A stretch of DNA of 64,000 nt from HRBIN12 sp035762085 (GCA_035762085.1 DASTPT010000094.1:39508-103507), one strand, 5' to 3'. Positions 40,379-49,351 are shown, counted from the first letter of the stretch. The notes: generated by a model not told the origin, from the letters alone. A program made the numbers and translations.

Positions 40379-42028
40379 TCAGTCGAGCGGCGAGCCGATC
40401 GTACGGAGGTGCGGCCAGTTCGCGCCGAAGTGCGCGAGCGACGTACCGTACGGACAGTCCTGCCGCAGGTCGAGCGCCAGCTTGTCGAAGTTCGGGTTGT
40501 CCCAGTCGAACGCGCCGCTGAGCGGGTCGGCCGTCGCGTCCCGCTCGGTCATCGGCTCGAGCCCGAACAGCCTCTCGATGAACGCGAGCACGCTCGAGAA
40601 CTCGTACACGGTCTTGTCGACGTACCCGCCGTCCGGGTTGTCGCCCTGGCGCGTGTACGGGCTGATGATGAGCGCCGGCGTGCGCGGTCCGAGACCCATG
40701 ATGTCGAAGTGCGGTGGCGGGACCGGGTCGTAGAACCCCCCGAAATCGTCCCAGACCACGACGATCACGCTCGTCTCCCAGAACTCGGACTTCATCACCG
40801 CGTTGACCTGATGGACGGTCCAGTTCTCGCCCGCGCACGTGCTCTTCCCGCCGCCGGGGTGCTCGTTGTAGGACTCGTCGGGGATGATCCACGAGACCGC
40901 CGGCATGTCGCCGCGGCGGACGTCCTTCACGAACTCGGTCGGCGGGCGGACCTTCCGCCACATCGGTCCGTAACGGACGTGGTCGATCATCTGCAGGGCG
41001 TTCATCCAGGCGTTCTCGTTCGCGTAGTACTTCCACGAGATGCCGGCGTCCTCGAGCTGGTCGGGCAAGACCTCGATGTCGAAGCAGAGGCGGACGGTGT
41101 CCCAGTAGTTCCCGAGCTCGTAGGCGTTGTCGCCGTTGTGCGTGATGCGGTCCTCGAGCTCCATGATGTGCCGGACCTCGCCCGCCGACAGGCGCGGTTC
41201 GAACCGGGTCGCGTATTCGGTCGAGTCGTCGCAGTAGTTGCCGGGGGTGTCGGTCGTGGACTTGTTGTCGACGATGCCGTTCGCCTGCGCCGCCACGGCG
41301 TAGAGGTGCTCCGGCAGCGTGGGTCCGTACATCGACGTGAAGAAGTGATCGGAGAGCACGAAGCGGTCGGCGTACGCCCAGTAGTTCGGGATGTCGTCGC
41401 GCACGAGGTACGTGTAGCCGCTCATGTCGTGACCGTAGAGCGGCGCCTTCTCCGCGTCCGTGGGGATGACCCCGTTCATCCAGTTGTAGCCGTTCATCTT
41501 GCCGTCGTTGATCGCGACCAGGCCGCAACGGAAGCAGTGCGTGAGGTCGTGCTCGTAGACGTCGACGCCGCGCTTCAGCTTCACGGTCGGGCCGTCCTCG
41601 CAACCGTCCTCCGAGCACTCGATCGTGCCGCCCTCGGTCGCGCCCTCGGCTCCCGGGTACGTCGCGAAGTAGTTGTTGAAGGTCCGGTTCTCCTTGACGA
41701 TGAACACGACGTGCTCGATCGGCGTCTCGCCGGGCACGATCCCGCCGTCCGGCGGTTGGCCCCCGTCGCCGTCCCCCTGGCCGTCACCGGAGCCATCGCC
41801 TGCGTCGCCGGTCGGCCCAGCGATGCTCCCGTCCTGGGCCCGCTCGCCGCCGTCCTCGCCGCCCATCGCCCATGCGGCCACGATGATCAGCAGCACGAGC
41901 AGCGCCGAGAACGCGACGAAGCCGCGACGCTTGGCCGCTCGCCTCCGCGCGAGACGCCCCTGCCCGCGAGGGACGGGCAGCCGCGATCCGGGTCCGGGCG
42001 TGTACGACACCGCCCGCGAGTATCCCAC
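40379..42028 (-). CDS. Membrane-anchored phosphoesterase (AcpA superfamily), copy 2
   Basis: 549 residues. A basic cytoplasmic N-terminus (residues 1-35), one hydrophobic helix (FVAFSALLVLLIIVAAWAM), and a Gly/Asp-rich linker (residues 57-97) precede the enzyme domain. The core has HVVFIVKENRTFNNYFATY, HCFRCGLVAINDGKMNG, TLPEHLYAVAAQANG, and VVVWDDFGGFYDPVPPP. It is a paralogue of copy 1 but tethered rather than released. The tail ends after a conserved DNPNFDKLALDLRQDCPYG segment. Confidence 0.88.
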   Translation of the reverse strand: MGYSRAVSYTPGPGSRLPVPRGQGRLARRRAAKRRGFVAFSALLVLLIIVAAWAMGGEDGGERAQDGSIAGPTGDAGDGSGDGQGDGDGGQPPDGGIVPGETPIEHVVFIVKENRTFNNYFATYPGAEGATEGGTIECSEDGCEDGPTVKLKRGVDVYEHDLTHCFRCGLVAINDGKMNGYNWMNGVIPTDAEKAPLYGHDMSGYTYLVRDDIPNYWAYADRFVLSDHFFTSMYGPTLPEHLYAVAAQANGIVDNKSTTDTPGNYCDDSTEYATRFEPRLSAGEVRHIMELEDRITHNGDNAYELGNYWDTVRLCFDIEVLPDQLEDAGISWKYYANENAWMNALQMIDHVRYGPMWRKVRPPTEFVKDVRRGDMPAVSWIIPDESYNEHPGGGKSTCAGENWTVHQVNAVMKSEFWETSVIVVVWDDFGGFYDPVPPPHFDIMGLGPRTPALIISPYTRQGDNPDGGYVDKTVYEFSSVLAFIERLFGLEPMTERDATADPLSGAFDWDNPNFDKLALDLRQDCPYGTSLAHFGANWPHLRTIGSPLD

Positions 42029-42040
42029 GCCCCCGATGCG

Positions 42041-43522
42041 TCAGGAGGGAACCGTACGTCGCATCCGCCCCGCCCCGGCGAGCGCCCCGAGCCCGATCAG
42101 CGCCAGCATCGCGGCGACGCCCGCGGCCAGCCGGGCGTCGAGTCCCGAGTCCCTGAAGCCGGGCGGCGGCGGGTCGCACAGGGCGTCGAGCCTCGCGCGT
42201 CGCTCGCGCAGCCGGCGGTCCGCGGCCGGGTCGTCGGCGAGGTTCCGGAGTTGCGCGGGGTCCGCGCGCAGGTCGTACAGCTCCTCCTGCCCGTCGGTAT
42301 ACCGGACGTACGTCCAGTCCCTCGAGCGGACCGCGCAGTAGGTCGGAACGGGGTTCGTGCCGGCCAGGTGCTCGATCAGGAAGTCCTCTCGCGGGGCGGG
42401 CTCATGCTCGCCGCGGATCACGGGCAGCAGGCTCCGGCCCTCGATGTCGGGGGCGGCGACGGCCGTCGCCTCAGCGATCGTCGGCGCCAGGTCCACGTTG
42501 AGGGCCAGCGCCCCGGGCGTCGAGCCCGCCAGGACCCCGCCAGCGTCCCATCGGACGACGAGCGGGACGCGGATCACCTCCTCGTACGGCGCCTCCTTCC
42601 TCGACCACCGGTGCTCGCCCCACGAGAGCCCGTTGTCCGAGGTGTAGACGATCAGCGTGTCGCGGAGCCGGCCGGTCTCGCCGAGCGCGCCGAGGACCCG
42701 CTCGACGGCGCGGTCGACCGCGAGGAGCGACGCGAGCTGGTTGCGGCGCAGCGTGTCGATGCGCTCGCGTTCGGCCGGGTCCAGACGAGGGAGCGCGCGC
42801 ACCCACGACGGCTTGTCCGAGACGTCGACCTCGTCGTAGCTCGCCGGGCGCCAAGGCGGCAGGTCGGCGAACGCATCCTCGTCGCCGGATGCCGGCGGCG
42901 CCGGGCCGTGCGGCGCGGCGGGCGCGAGGTACAGGAACAGCGGGCCCTCGGCCCGTCGCACGAACCCCTCGGCCTCGCGCGCCAGCACGTCGGTCGAGTA
43001 GTCCTCGGACGCGCTGCCGAACCCCCGCACGCGCCCGTCGACGGAGAGCTTGTAGTCCCGGTACGCGGAGCGGACGAACGCCACCCATCGGTCCCAGCCG
43101 GGGGGGACGTAGCCGGTGAGGCCGGCGTGCTGGTATCCGTCCAGGTACTTCCCGAACAGCCCCGTGGTGTAGCCGGCGTCGTCGAGCCACGTCGCGAGCG
43201 TCGAGCCGTCCCGGAACCAGTCGAACCTTCCGAACGGCGGGGCCTGTCGGTACACCCCGGTGGTGTGGGAGTAGGCGCCGGTCAGGATGCTCGCGCGGCT
43301 GGGGCAGCACACCGGGTTCACGACGAACGCGTCGGGGAAGCTCGCGCCGCGCGCGACGAGCTCGCGCTGCACCACCGGCATCGCTCCGAGCGTGTCCCAG
43401 CGCTGATCGTCGGTGACGATCAGCACGACGTCGGGCGGCCCCTCCTGGGCGAGCGCTCGCGTGGGGGCGAGCACGGCGAGCACGAGGAGCGCGATCGCCG
43501 CGATCGTCCGGTGCACCTTCAT
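42041..43522 (-). CDS. Sulfatase with C-terminal membrane anchor, copy 1
   Basis: 493 residues from an ATG at 43522 that overlaps the next sulfatase stop as ATGA. Signal peptide (residues 1-25), metal site VTDDQRWD, and the formylglycine motif CCPSRASILTG with Cys72 as the residue to be converted. YTSDNGLSWGEHRW gives further metal and substrate residues. The end (LAAGVAAMLALIGLGALAG plus basic residues) is a membrane helix, so the enzyme is probably surface-anchored. It should remove sulfate or act on related esters outside the cell. No formylglycine-generating enzyme is in the window. Confidence 0.9.
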   Translation of the reverse strand: MKVHRTIAAIALLVLAVLAPTRALAQEGPPDVVLIVTDDQRWDTLGAMPVVQRELVARGASFPDAFVVNPVCCPSRASILTGAYSHTTGVYRQAPPFGRFDWFRDGSTLATWLDDAGYTTGLFGKYLDGYQHAGLTGYVPPGWDRWVAFVRSAYRDYKLSVDGRVRGFGSASEDYSTDVLAREAEGFVRRAEGPLFLYLAPAAPHGPAPPASGDEDAFADLPPWRPASYDEVDVSDKPSWVRALPRLDPAERERIDTLRRNQLASLLAVDRAVERVLGALGETGRLRDTLIVYTSDNGLSWGEHRWSRKEAPYEEVIRVPLVVRWDAGGVLAGSTPGALALNVDLAPTIAEATAVAAPDIEGRSLLPVIRGEHEPAPREDFLIEHLAGTNPVPTYCAVRSRDWTYVRYTDGQEELYDLRADPAQLRNLADDPAADRRLRERRARLDALCDPPPPGFRDSGLDARLAAGVAAMLALIGLGALAGAGRMRRTVPS

Positions 43523-44895
43523 CGGTCCCGGTACGCCGCGAGGGCGGCCGCGAGCTCCGCCACCCGGCCGGCCTGCTCGGGATCGTCGGCGAGGTTCACC
43601 AGCTGGAACGGGTCGCGCCGCAGGTCGTACAGCTCGCGCTCCCCGGTCTCGAGCTCGACGTAGACCCACCCCGGCCGGCGCAGCGCCGTCCAGCCCGGGA
43701 CGCGGCGATCGCCGATCCACTCCGCGAACACCTCGCCGGGTCGGCCGGCAGCCGATCGGTGACGCAGCAGCGGAAGGAGGCTCGCGCCGTCGAACGCGGT
43801 CTCGGGCGCGATCCCCGCCAGATCGGCGACCGTGGGCGCCAGGTCGGCGACCGAGACGAGCTCGGGCTCGACCCGGTGCTCGACGCCCGGGAGCCGCACG
43901 AGGAACGGCACGCGGATGCACTCCTCGTACGGGCAGAGCTTCCCGACCCACCCGTGTTCGCCGAGCGACAGCCCGTTGTCCGACGTGTAGACGATGAGCG
44001 TCTCGTCTAGCTCGCGGCGAGCCTCGAGCTCCGCCACGATCGCCCGCACGGCCTCGTCCACGCCGAGCAGCGCCTCGAACGACGCTCGGCGCTCATCGAG
44101 CAGGGCCGCCGCTCCTTCGTCGCCGAGGGCCGGGAGCGCTCGGACCCACGCCGGCTTGTCGGTCACGTCGGCCTCGCCGACCGAGGGCCGCAGCTCGACC
44201 TCGAGGTCGGCGTACCGGCCGGCGTGACGGGGGGCCGGGACGGCCGGCGGATGCGGAGCGTTCGGCGCGAACCACAGCAGGAACGGCTCGTCGGCCGGCG
44301 CGTCGCGGAGGAACTCGACGGCCTTGTCCGCGTAGACGTCGGTCGAGTGGTCGTCCGCGCCGTACAGGACGGGCTCGCCGTCCTCGATCAGGGTGAACGA
44401 GCCGTACAGGGTCTCGGGCGTGCCCTGGACCTTCCCCCACCATCGGTCCCAGCCCCCGGGCACGTACGGGCCGCGGTCGAACGGGTACACGTTCAGGTAC
44501 TTCCCGACGAGGCCGGTGTGGTAGCCGGCCGCGTCGAGCCACGTGGCGAGCGTCCCGGCCTCGTCGAGCAGCGCTCCCTCCCGGTTGTTCCGGACCCCCG
44601 TGTGGTGCGCGAAGCGCCCGGTGAGCATCGTGGCCCGAGACGGGCAGCACAGGGGCGTGTTCGCGTACGCGTTCGGGAACACCACCCAGTGATCGGCCGG
44701 GTCCATCGCTCGGCGCTGGAGGTACGGCATCACCGCGACCGACCGCGGGATCGAGTCCCACGTCTGATCGTCGGTCACGATCACGACGATGTTCGGTCGG
44801 GGCGAGTCGTCCTCGGGCAGCAGAACCGGCCCGACGGCCGCACCGACCGAGACCGAGATCGCGACCGCGACGATCGCCGCCGTGCGGGCGCGCAC
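43519..44895 (-). CDS. Sulfatase, copy 2
   Basis: 458 residues, GTG start one base after the methyltransferase stop. Signal anchor (residues 8-25), metal site VTDDQTWDS, formylglycine motif CCPSRATMLTG with Cys83, and YTSDNGLSLGEHGW. It shares overall layout with copy 1 but has no C-terminal membrane helix. The tandem arrangement with overlapping stop and start codons suggests co-translation and substrates from one sulfated polymer (inference). Confidence 0.9.
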   Translation of the reverse strand: MRARTAAIVAVAISVSVGAAVGPVLLPEDDSPRPNIVVIVTDDQTWDSIPRSVAVMPYLQRRAMDPADHWVVFPNAYANTPLCCPSRATMLTGRFAHHTGVRNNREGALLDEAGTLATWLDAAGYHTGLVGKYLNVYPFDRGPYVPGGWDRWWGKVQGTPETLYGSFTLIEDGEPVLYGADDHSTDVYADKAVEFLRDAPADEPFLLWFAPNAPHPPAVPAPRHAGRYADLEVELRPSVGEADVTDKPAWVRALPALGDEGAAALLDERRASFEALLGVDEAVRAIVAELEARRELDETLIVYTSDNGLSLGEHGWVGKLCPYEECIRVPFLVRLPGVEHRVEPELVSVADLAPTVADLAGIAPETAFDGASLLPLLRHRSAAGRPGEVFAEWIGDRRVPGWTALRRPGWVYVELETGERELYDLRRDPFQLVNLADDPEQAGRVAELAAALAAYRDR

Positions 44896-44896
44896 G

Positions 44897-45655
44897 TCAC
44901 CCGACCCGGCGGAGCTTCCAGACGTTCTCGGCGGGGAACCGCCTGGCCCACTCGAGCGGGGCGAACCACGGGTACGTCGTCCGCGCGTTGGCCGGCGGCC
45001 GGAGCTCGATCAGGTCCTCGACCTCGAACCCGTTCGCGCGGAAGAGCCTGATCCACTCACCGTACGGGAGCTGGAAGTCCACCGACTCCTCGTCCCAGCG
45101 GCGCATCCCGAAGTAGTCGCGTCGGAGGCGTTCGCCCGGGGCCTCGGCGTCGTCGTCCCAGCACAGGAAGTGGAACGGGCTCGCGATGTCGAACACGAAG
45201 CGCCCATCCGGCCGCAGGACCCGCGCGACCTCGGGGACGGTCCGCCGCGGGTCGGCGAAGGTCATCGCGCCGTGGTCGCAGAGGACCAGGTCGAAACTCC
45301 GGTCGGCGAACGGCGCGCGCTCCGCGTCTGCCTGGACGAGCGGGAGCCGGGCCCCCGCGCGGTCCATGAGGCGCGCGGCGTGCTCGAGCTGTCGCGCCGA
45401 CAGGTCGAGACCCACCGGTCGTGCGCCCTGCCGCGCGAGCCAGATCGACCACTGCGCGGCGCCGCAGCCGTACTCGAGGACGTCCAGGCCGCGCACGTCG
45501 CCGAGAACGCGGACGCGCGACTCGGGGATCGCCCACACGCCCCAGGCCGCGCGGTCGAACCGGTTGAGCTGCCGGGCGTGCGTCTCCTGGTACTCGTCGC
45601 TCGAGGACTCCCAGTAGCGGCGGTTCTTCCGGACGTGCCGACTCGAACCGCTCAT
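44897..45655 (-). CDS. SAM-dependent class I methyltransferase
   Basis: 252 residues from an ATG at 45655 overlapping the MogA-XdhC stop as ATGA. Motif I is DVLEYGCGAAQWSIWLA, motif II DLSARQLEHAA, and the substrate region has LVLCDHGAMTFADPRRTVPE. The start (RKNRRYWESSSDEYQETHA) is typical of Methyltransf_11 proteins acting on small molecules. The substrate is unknown. Its place between a molybdenum-cofactor fusion and two sulfatases in one coupled operon is unexplained. Confidence 0.88.
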   Translation of the reverse strand: MSGSSRHVRKNRRYWESSSDEYQETHARQLNRFDRAAWGVWAIPESRVRVLGDVRGLDVLEYGCGAAQWSIWLARQGARPVGLDLSARQLEHAARLMDRAGARLPLVQADAERAPFADRSFDLVLCDHGAMTFADPRRTVPEVARVLRPDGRFVFDIASPFHFLCWDDDAEAPGERLRRDYFGMRRWDEESVDFQLPYGEWIRLFRANGFEVEDLIELRPPANARTTYPWFAPLEWARRFPAENVWKLRRVG

Positions 45656-46929
45656 CGGGGTGCGTCGAGCCAGCCGCCGGCTCGGCCGTGCCGGTACGCG
45701 ACGAGGCCGGCCGCGATCGACAGCGCGATCTCCTCGGGCCGCTGGCCGCCCAGGTCCAGACCGAGCGGCGAGTGGATCCGCGAGATCTCCTCGTCCCCGA
45801 GGCCGCGAGACCGCAGCGCGTCCAGGTACGGCGCGACGTGCCGCCGGCTGCCCATCACGCCGACGAACCCGGCCGGCGAGCGCAACACGTGGGCCAGCAT
45901 CTCGGCGATCCCCGGGGCGTCGTGGTCCGTGAACACGACCGCCGATCGGGCATCGAGGGCGAGGCCGTCGAGCGAGTCGTGGACCGCCCAGCCGAGGCCG
46001 CGGTCGCCGGCTGCCAGGCGCTCGACCCGCGGCTCGACGAGCGCGGCGGCGAAGCCCAGGCGCCGCCCGAGGGCCTGCAGCTCCCGGGCCACGTCGGTGG
46101 CCGAGACGATCGCGAGGAGCGCCGCCTCGACCTCCGGCTCGAACAAGACCTCGACCTCCCCCAGGTCGTGCGCGAGCGTGCGCAGCTGGGGCTCGCCGGC
46201 CTCCAGGACGTCGGGCGCGATCGCGACGGCGGCCTCGTCGAACTCGGCGCACCCGAGGGTCCCGCCGAGGGGTCCGCCGGGGGCGATCACGACCCGGTTG
46301 CCCAGCCGACACGGCGGCGAACCGTGGATCTTCACGGCCGTGGCGCGGACCCGCCCCGGTGCGGCCGGCTCCGACGGCGTCTCCGCGAGTGGCTCCGCGA
46401 CGCGGGTGGCGGGTCCGGCGACGTGTCCGGACGGGTGAGCTCCGGTCGCGCCGGCGAGGAGCTCGAGCGCGTGCGGCACGACGGGCAGGACCGCCTCGAG
46501 GCTCTCCCAGACGCCCTTCGGGCTTCCGGGAAGGTTGAGCACCAACGTCGAGCCCACGCTGCCGGCCACGGCCCGGCTGAGCGCGGCCATCGGGGTCTGC
46601 GCGAGCCCGGCACGGCGCATCAGCTCCGCCAGGCCGGGCGCCTCGCGATCGATCACATCCCGCGTCGCCTCCGGTGTCACGTCGCGGGGCCCGAAGCCGG
46701 TGCCACCGGTGGTCACGACGAGCGCGACGCCGGTCGCCGCGAGCTCCCGCAGGCGCGCCGCGATCTCCGAACGCTCGTCCGGCACCACCGAGCGGTCGAC
46801 GACCTCCAGGCCGGCTCCTCGCACGAGGGTTTCGGCGACGTCGCCCGACTCGTCGGCGCGGGTCCCGTGCGTCACCCCGTCCGAGACGGTGACGACGGCG
46901 ACGCGGAAGGACGTACCCACGCGGCCCAT
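45652..46929 (-). CDS. MogA/MoaB - XdhC fusion, molybdenum cofactor biosynthesis and insertion
   Basis: 425 residues from the ATG at 46929; a GTG at 46941 would add four. Residues 1-160 are a MogA/MoaB domain that adenylylates molybdopterin (VAVVTVSDGVTHGTRADESG, TTGGTGFGPRDVTPEAT, LVLNLPGSPKGVWESLE). A Pro/Glu/Ala linker follows. From about residue 190 it is XdhC: XdhC_CoxI part (AVKIHGSPPCRLGNRVV, GGTLGCAEFDEAAV) and Rossmann-like C-terminal part (VGVMGSRRHVAPYLDALR, IHSPLGLDLGGQRPEEIALS). XdhC delivers the cofactor to xanthine-dehydrogenase-type enzymes. Fusing adenylyl transfer and delivery is unusual to my knowledge. Confidence 0.9.
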   Translation of the reverse strand: MGRVGTSFRVAVVTVSDGVTHGTRADESGDVAETLVRGAGLEVVDRSVVPDERSEIAARLRELAATGVALVVTTGGTGFGPRDVTPEATRDVIDREAPGLAELMRRAGLAQTPMAALSRAVAGSVGSTLVLNLPGSPKGVWESLEAVLPVVPHALELLAGATGAHPSGHVAGPATRVAEPLAETPSEPAAPGRVRATAVKIHGSPPCRLGNRVVIAPGGPLGGTLGCAEFDEAAVAIAPDVLEAGEPQLRTLAHDLGEVEVLFEPEVEAALLAIVSATDVARELQALGRRLGFAAALVEPRVERLAAGDRGLGWAVHDSLDGLALDARSAVVFTDHDAPGIAEMLAHVLRSPAGFVGVMGSRRHVAPYLDALRSRGLGDEEISRIHSPLGLDLGGQRPEEIALSIAAGLVAYRHGRAGGWLDAPR

Positions 46930-46962
46930 CCTGCCATACACGGCGGGCCGCGCTCGGTCCGC

Positions 46963-48192
46963 TCAGGCGCCCCAGACGTCGAGGTGCCGGCGGGTCAGCA
47001 CCGGCATCGTCGCGAGCACCGGGTACGCCCACGCCTTCGCGAGCGCCAGACCCCCGCCGCCGAGCGCGAGCCCGGCGCCGACGGCCCCCACGGTCCCCGA
47101 CACCCACCCCGCCCCGGCGAGCGCGAGCAGCAGCACGCCGCCGTTGAGCGCCAGCAGCTGGACCGTTCCGCCGAGCTCGATCGCCGCGAGCTGCCGTCGA
47201 CGGTCGTCGGGGTGGCCCGGTCGCCCCATCGGCAGCAGGTACAGCCACGCGCCGAGCAGCGTCTGGACGGCCCATCCGAGGGCGAAGATCGCGAGGAACG
47301 GCTCCCGGAAGGCGGCGAACGCGTCCAGCCCGCGCGCCAGGGCGACCGCCAGCGCGAGCGCTCCCGCCTGGAACCACGCCAGACCGAGGAGGAGGTGCTT
47401 GGCGGCCACCGGCACCGGCCAGGTCCTCGGCGTGCGCATCACCTTGACCGCGAGCCACCCGACGCCGAGCGCACCCGCCGCGTACGCCACCCCGCCGAGG
47501 CCGGCGAGCGGTTCCACGCGCGCCGCGAGGCCGGTCGCGATCGCCGCGAGCCCGGCGACGAGCAGCGCGACCGTCGCCCACCCGTGCCACGGCGGCATCC
47601 GGATACGGAGCACGGTCGGCAGGAACGTGACGAGCGTCCCGGCGATCGTGAGCGAGACCCACCCGAGGAGGTTCAGCGTCATGTGCGCCTGGCGCAGGCC
47701 GAGCCACGTCTCGCCCGTCACCGCGCCGCCGCCGACCAGGGCCCCGAACGTGCCGCCGACCAGGAGCGCCGCGATCGCGATCGCGTACATCGCGATCGGA
47801 AGCGGGTGGCGCCGGTGGAGCGACCGCCGGCGCGCACGGAGCACGATCCAGCCGAGGAGCGCGATGCCCAGCAGGAACAGCGTGCCGCCGACCGCCACGC
47901 CGAGCTCGTGCCCCAGGACGCGGTCGAGCGCGATCGCCGCGGCCCCCACGTTCACCAGGACGAACTGCGCGATCACGATGCGCTCGGACGGTGCGGGCGT
48001 CGCGGTGAGCGCGACGACGAAGTTCTGCATCGCCCCCGAGATCGCCGTGGAGATGGCCCCGGCGAGCGCGAGGTGGAGCGGCACCCAGACGCCGACGCGG
48101 TCCGCCTCGGGCAGGAGGAGCGACAGCGCCGCGAGCGTGAGCCAGACCCGAGAGGCGAGCATGTAGAGCTTCGTCGTGGCACGAGGTCGCAC
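46963..48192 (-). CDS. Polytopic membrane protein resembling haem-copper oxidase subunit I / NnrS
   Basis: 409 residues with about twelve helices. Conserved-looking intramembrane histidines lie in PLHLALAGAISTAISG, RQAHMTLNLLGWVSLT, and AAKHLLLGLAWF, matching the haem-ligand helices of haem-copper-oxidase-like and NnrS proteins. NnrS proteins protect against nitric oxide. The gene lies between a hemerythrin and the MogA-XdhC fusion, with 28- and 33-base gaps, so all are probably one operon. I am confident it is a membrane protein and less so about haem. Confidence 0.75.
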   Translation of the reverse strand: MRPRATTKLYMLASRVWLTLAALSLLLPEADRVGVWVPLHLALAGAISTAISGAMQNFVVALTATPAPSERIVIAQFVLVNVGAAAIALDRVLGHELGVAVGGTLFLLGIALLGWIVLRARRRSLHRRHPLPIAMYAIAIAALLVGGTFGALVGGGAVTGETWLGLRQAHMTLNLLGWVSLTIAGTLVTFLPTVLRIRMPPWHGWATVALLVAGLAAIATGLAARVEPLAGLGGVAYAAGALGVGWLAVKVMRTPRTWPVPVAAKHLLLGLAWFQAGALALAVALARGLDAFAAFREPFLAIFALGWAVQTLLGAWLYLLPMGRPGHPDDRRRQLAAIELGGTVQLLALNGGVLLLALAGAGWVSGTVGAVGAGLALGGGGLALAKAWAYPVLATMPVLTRRHLDVWGA

Positions 48193-48220
48193 CGGTCACA
48201 TCACCCCCGGGGCCGACCCA

Positions 48221-48628
48221 TCATGCCGCTCGCGCGCGGGCGGCGGCGCGGGCGGCCCCTTCGAGCTCCGACCGGTCGGCCGGAAGGACGAGCGCTGGGA
48301 ACACCTCGAACTCGTAGCCGTCGACGTGATCCGTCATCGCGAACCGGAGCTGCAGGGGATCGGGCTCGGGGAGGGCGAGGAGCGCCTCGAGCGCTGCGTC
48401 GATCCCGCGGCCGGTGGCGACGACGTCCTCGAGCGACAGGACCCCGGCCAGGTGCTCGGTCGCGCCGCGCTCCTGCGCGCGGTGGTCCTCCCAGATGACG
48501 CGGAGCGCGTCCAGGTCGAGCGGGTCGATCGACGTCTCGTAGGCGTCCGTCATCGCGAGGAGCGTGAGGTGGTCGTCGGTGAGGACCGAGAACGGCTCGA
48601 TCGCCGGGCAGCCGCAGAACTCACACAT
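48221..48628 (-). CDS. Hemerythrin-domain protein with N-terminal CxxCxC
   Basis: 135 residues. It starts MCEFCGC (Cys2, Cys5, Cys7), a signature of a group of small hemerythrin-like proteins. Di-iron ligands by position are His20 (DDHLTLL), His49 and Glu53 (EDHRAQERG), His59 (TEHLAG), and His101 with Glu106 (TDHVDGYEFE). Such proteins sense or store oxygen or nitric oxide, or repair iron-sulfur clusters. The start overlaps the end of the upstream SufR-like regulator by eight bases. Confidence 0.85.
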   Translation of the reverse strand: MCEFCGCPAIEPFSVLTDDHLTLLAMTDAYETSIDPLDLDALRVIWEDHRAQERGATEHLAGVLSLEDVVATGRGIDAALEALLALPEPDPLQLRFAMTDHVDGYEFEVFPALVLPADRSELEGAARAAARARAA

Positions 48629-49321
48629 GCACCGTCGCCTCCGAGGAGAACAGGTGGGCGATGCACAGGTCGGGTCGGACGAAGGGCTCGAGCCCGCCCG
48701 CCTCGACCTTCGCGCCGAGGCGCTCGAGCGCTCCTCGGATCAGCCCCAGGTGGACCGAGCACACGACCTCGGGATGCTCCTTCGCGACGGCGCGGAACGG
48801 ACACGCGTGGAGGAGGACGTCGGTGGACCCAGGCGAGGGTCCGGCGCGGACCTCGGGCTCGAACCCGACCTCGTCGAGTAGCTCGACGACGCCCTCCACC
48901 GGATCCTCGGACACCGCCCCGGCGGCATCGTCGACCGCCGCGTGTCCCCACGCTCGCCCGCCTCGACCATCCCGTCCGAGACCTGGCGCCGCGACCCGGC
49001 GAGTCGCTCCGCCAGGATCCGCGACAGGGTCAGGTACCCGGAGTCCCGCTCCGGCGCGGGCCGGTAGACGATCCTGGGCCGCCCGGGCGTGTCGCGGGGA
49101 GCGGGCGCGCGCTCGACGAGCCCGCCGCGCTCCAGCACGGAAAGGTGCGAGCGAACGGTGTTGCGATGCAGCCCCACCAGCCCCGCGAGCGCGTCGGCGT
49201 CGAGCGGCGCCTCGGCCTCGCGGAGCGCCCGGAGGATCCGCAAGCGGCTGGCACCGCCGAGCGCCCGGTGCTGCAGCAGGTCACGGTCTCGCCCTCCGGA
49301 CGGTCGCTGCCGCTGGCCCAT
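48621..49321 (-). pseudogene. SufR-like (COG2345) helix-turn-helix regulator with one frameshift
   Basis: Two pieces join at about 48947-48956. The N-terminal piece (ATG 49321) is an ArsR/DeoR-like winged helix (RLRILRALREAEAPLDAD, LVGLHRNTVRSHLSVLER) with RPRIVYRPAP in the wing. The C-terminal piece, in the other frame, has VEGVVELLDEVGFEPEVR and three cysteines (HACPF, VVCSVH, DLCIAH) like the Fe-S-binding domain of SufR. Restoring one G next to GAGCGTGGGG (minus strand) joins them as a 230-residue protein. The defect could be real or a homopolymer error. It heads the hemerythrin operon and would sense Fe-S state or NO. Confidence 0.75.
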
Positions 49322-49331
49322 GGCGTTGCAG

Positions 49332-49351
49332 TTTACACGAGATATGGTAAA
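49332..49351. promoter_or_regulatory. AT-rich dyad between the SufR-like gene and the cupin-hemerythrin gene
   Basis: TTTAC-N10-GTAAA stands out in an otherwise GC-rich region. It lies in the 63-base gap between two divergent genes. A minus-strand TAAACT box ends eight bases before the SufR-like ATG. It is a good candidate operator for that regulator. Confidence 0.55.
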
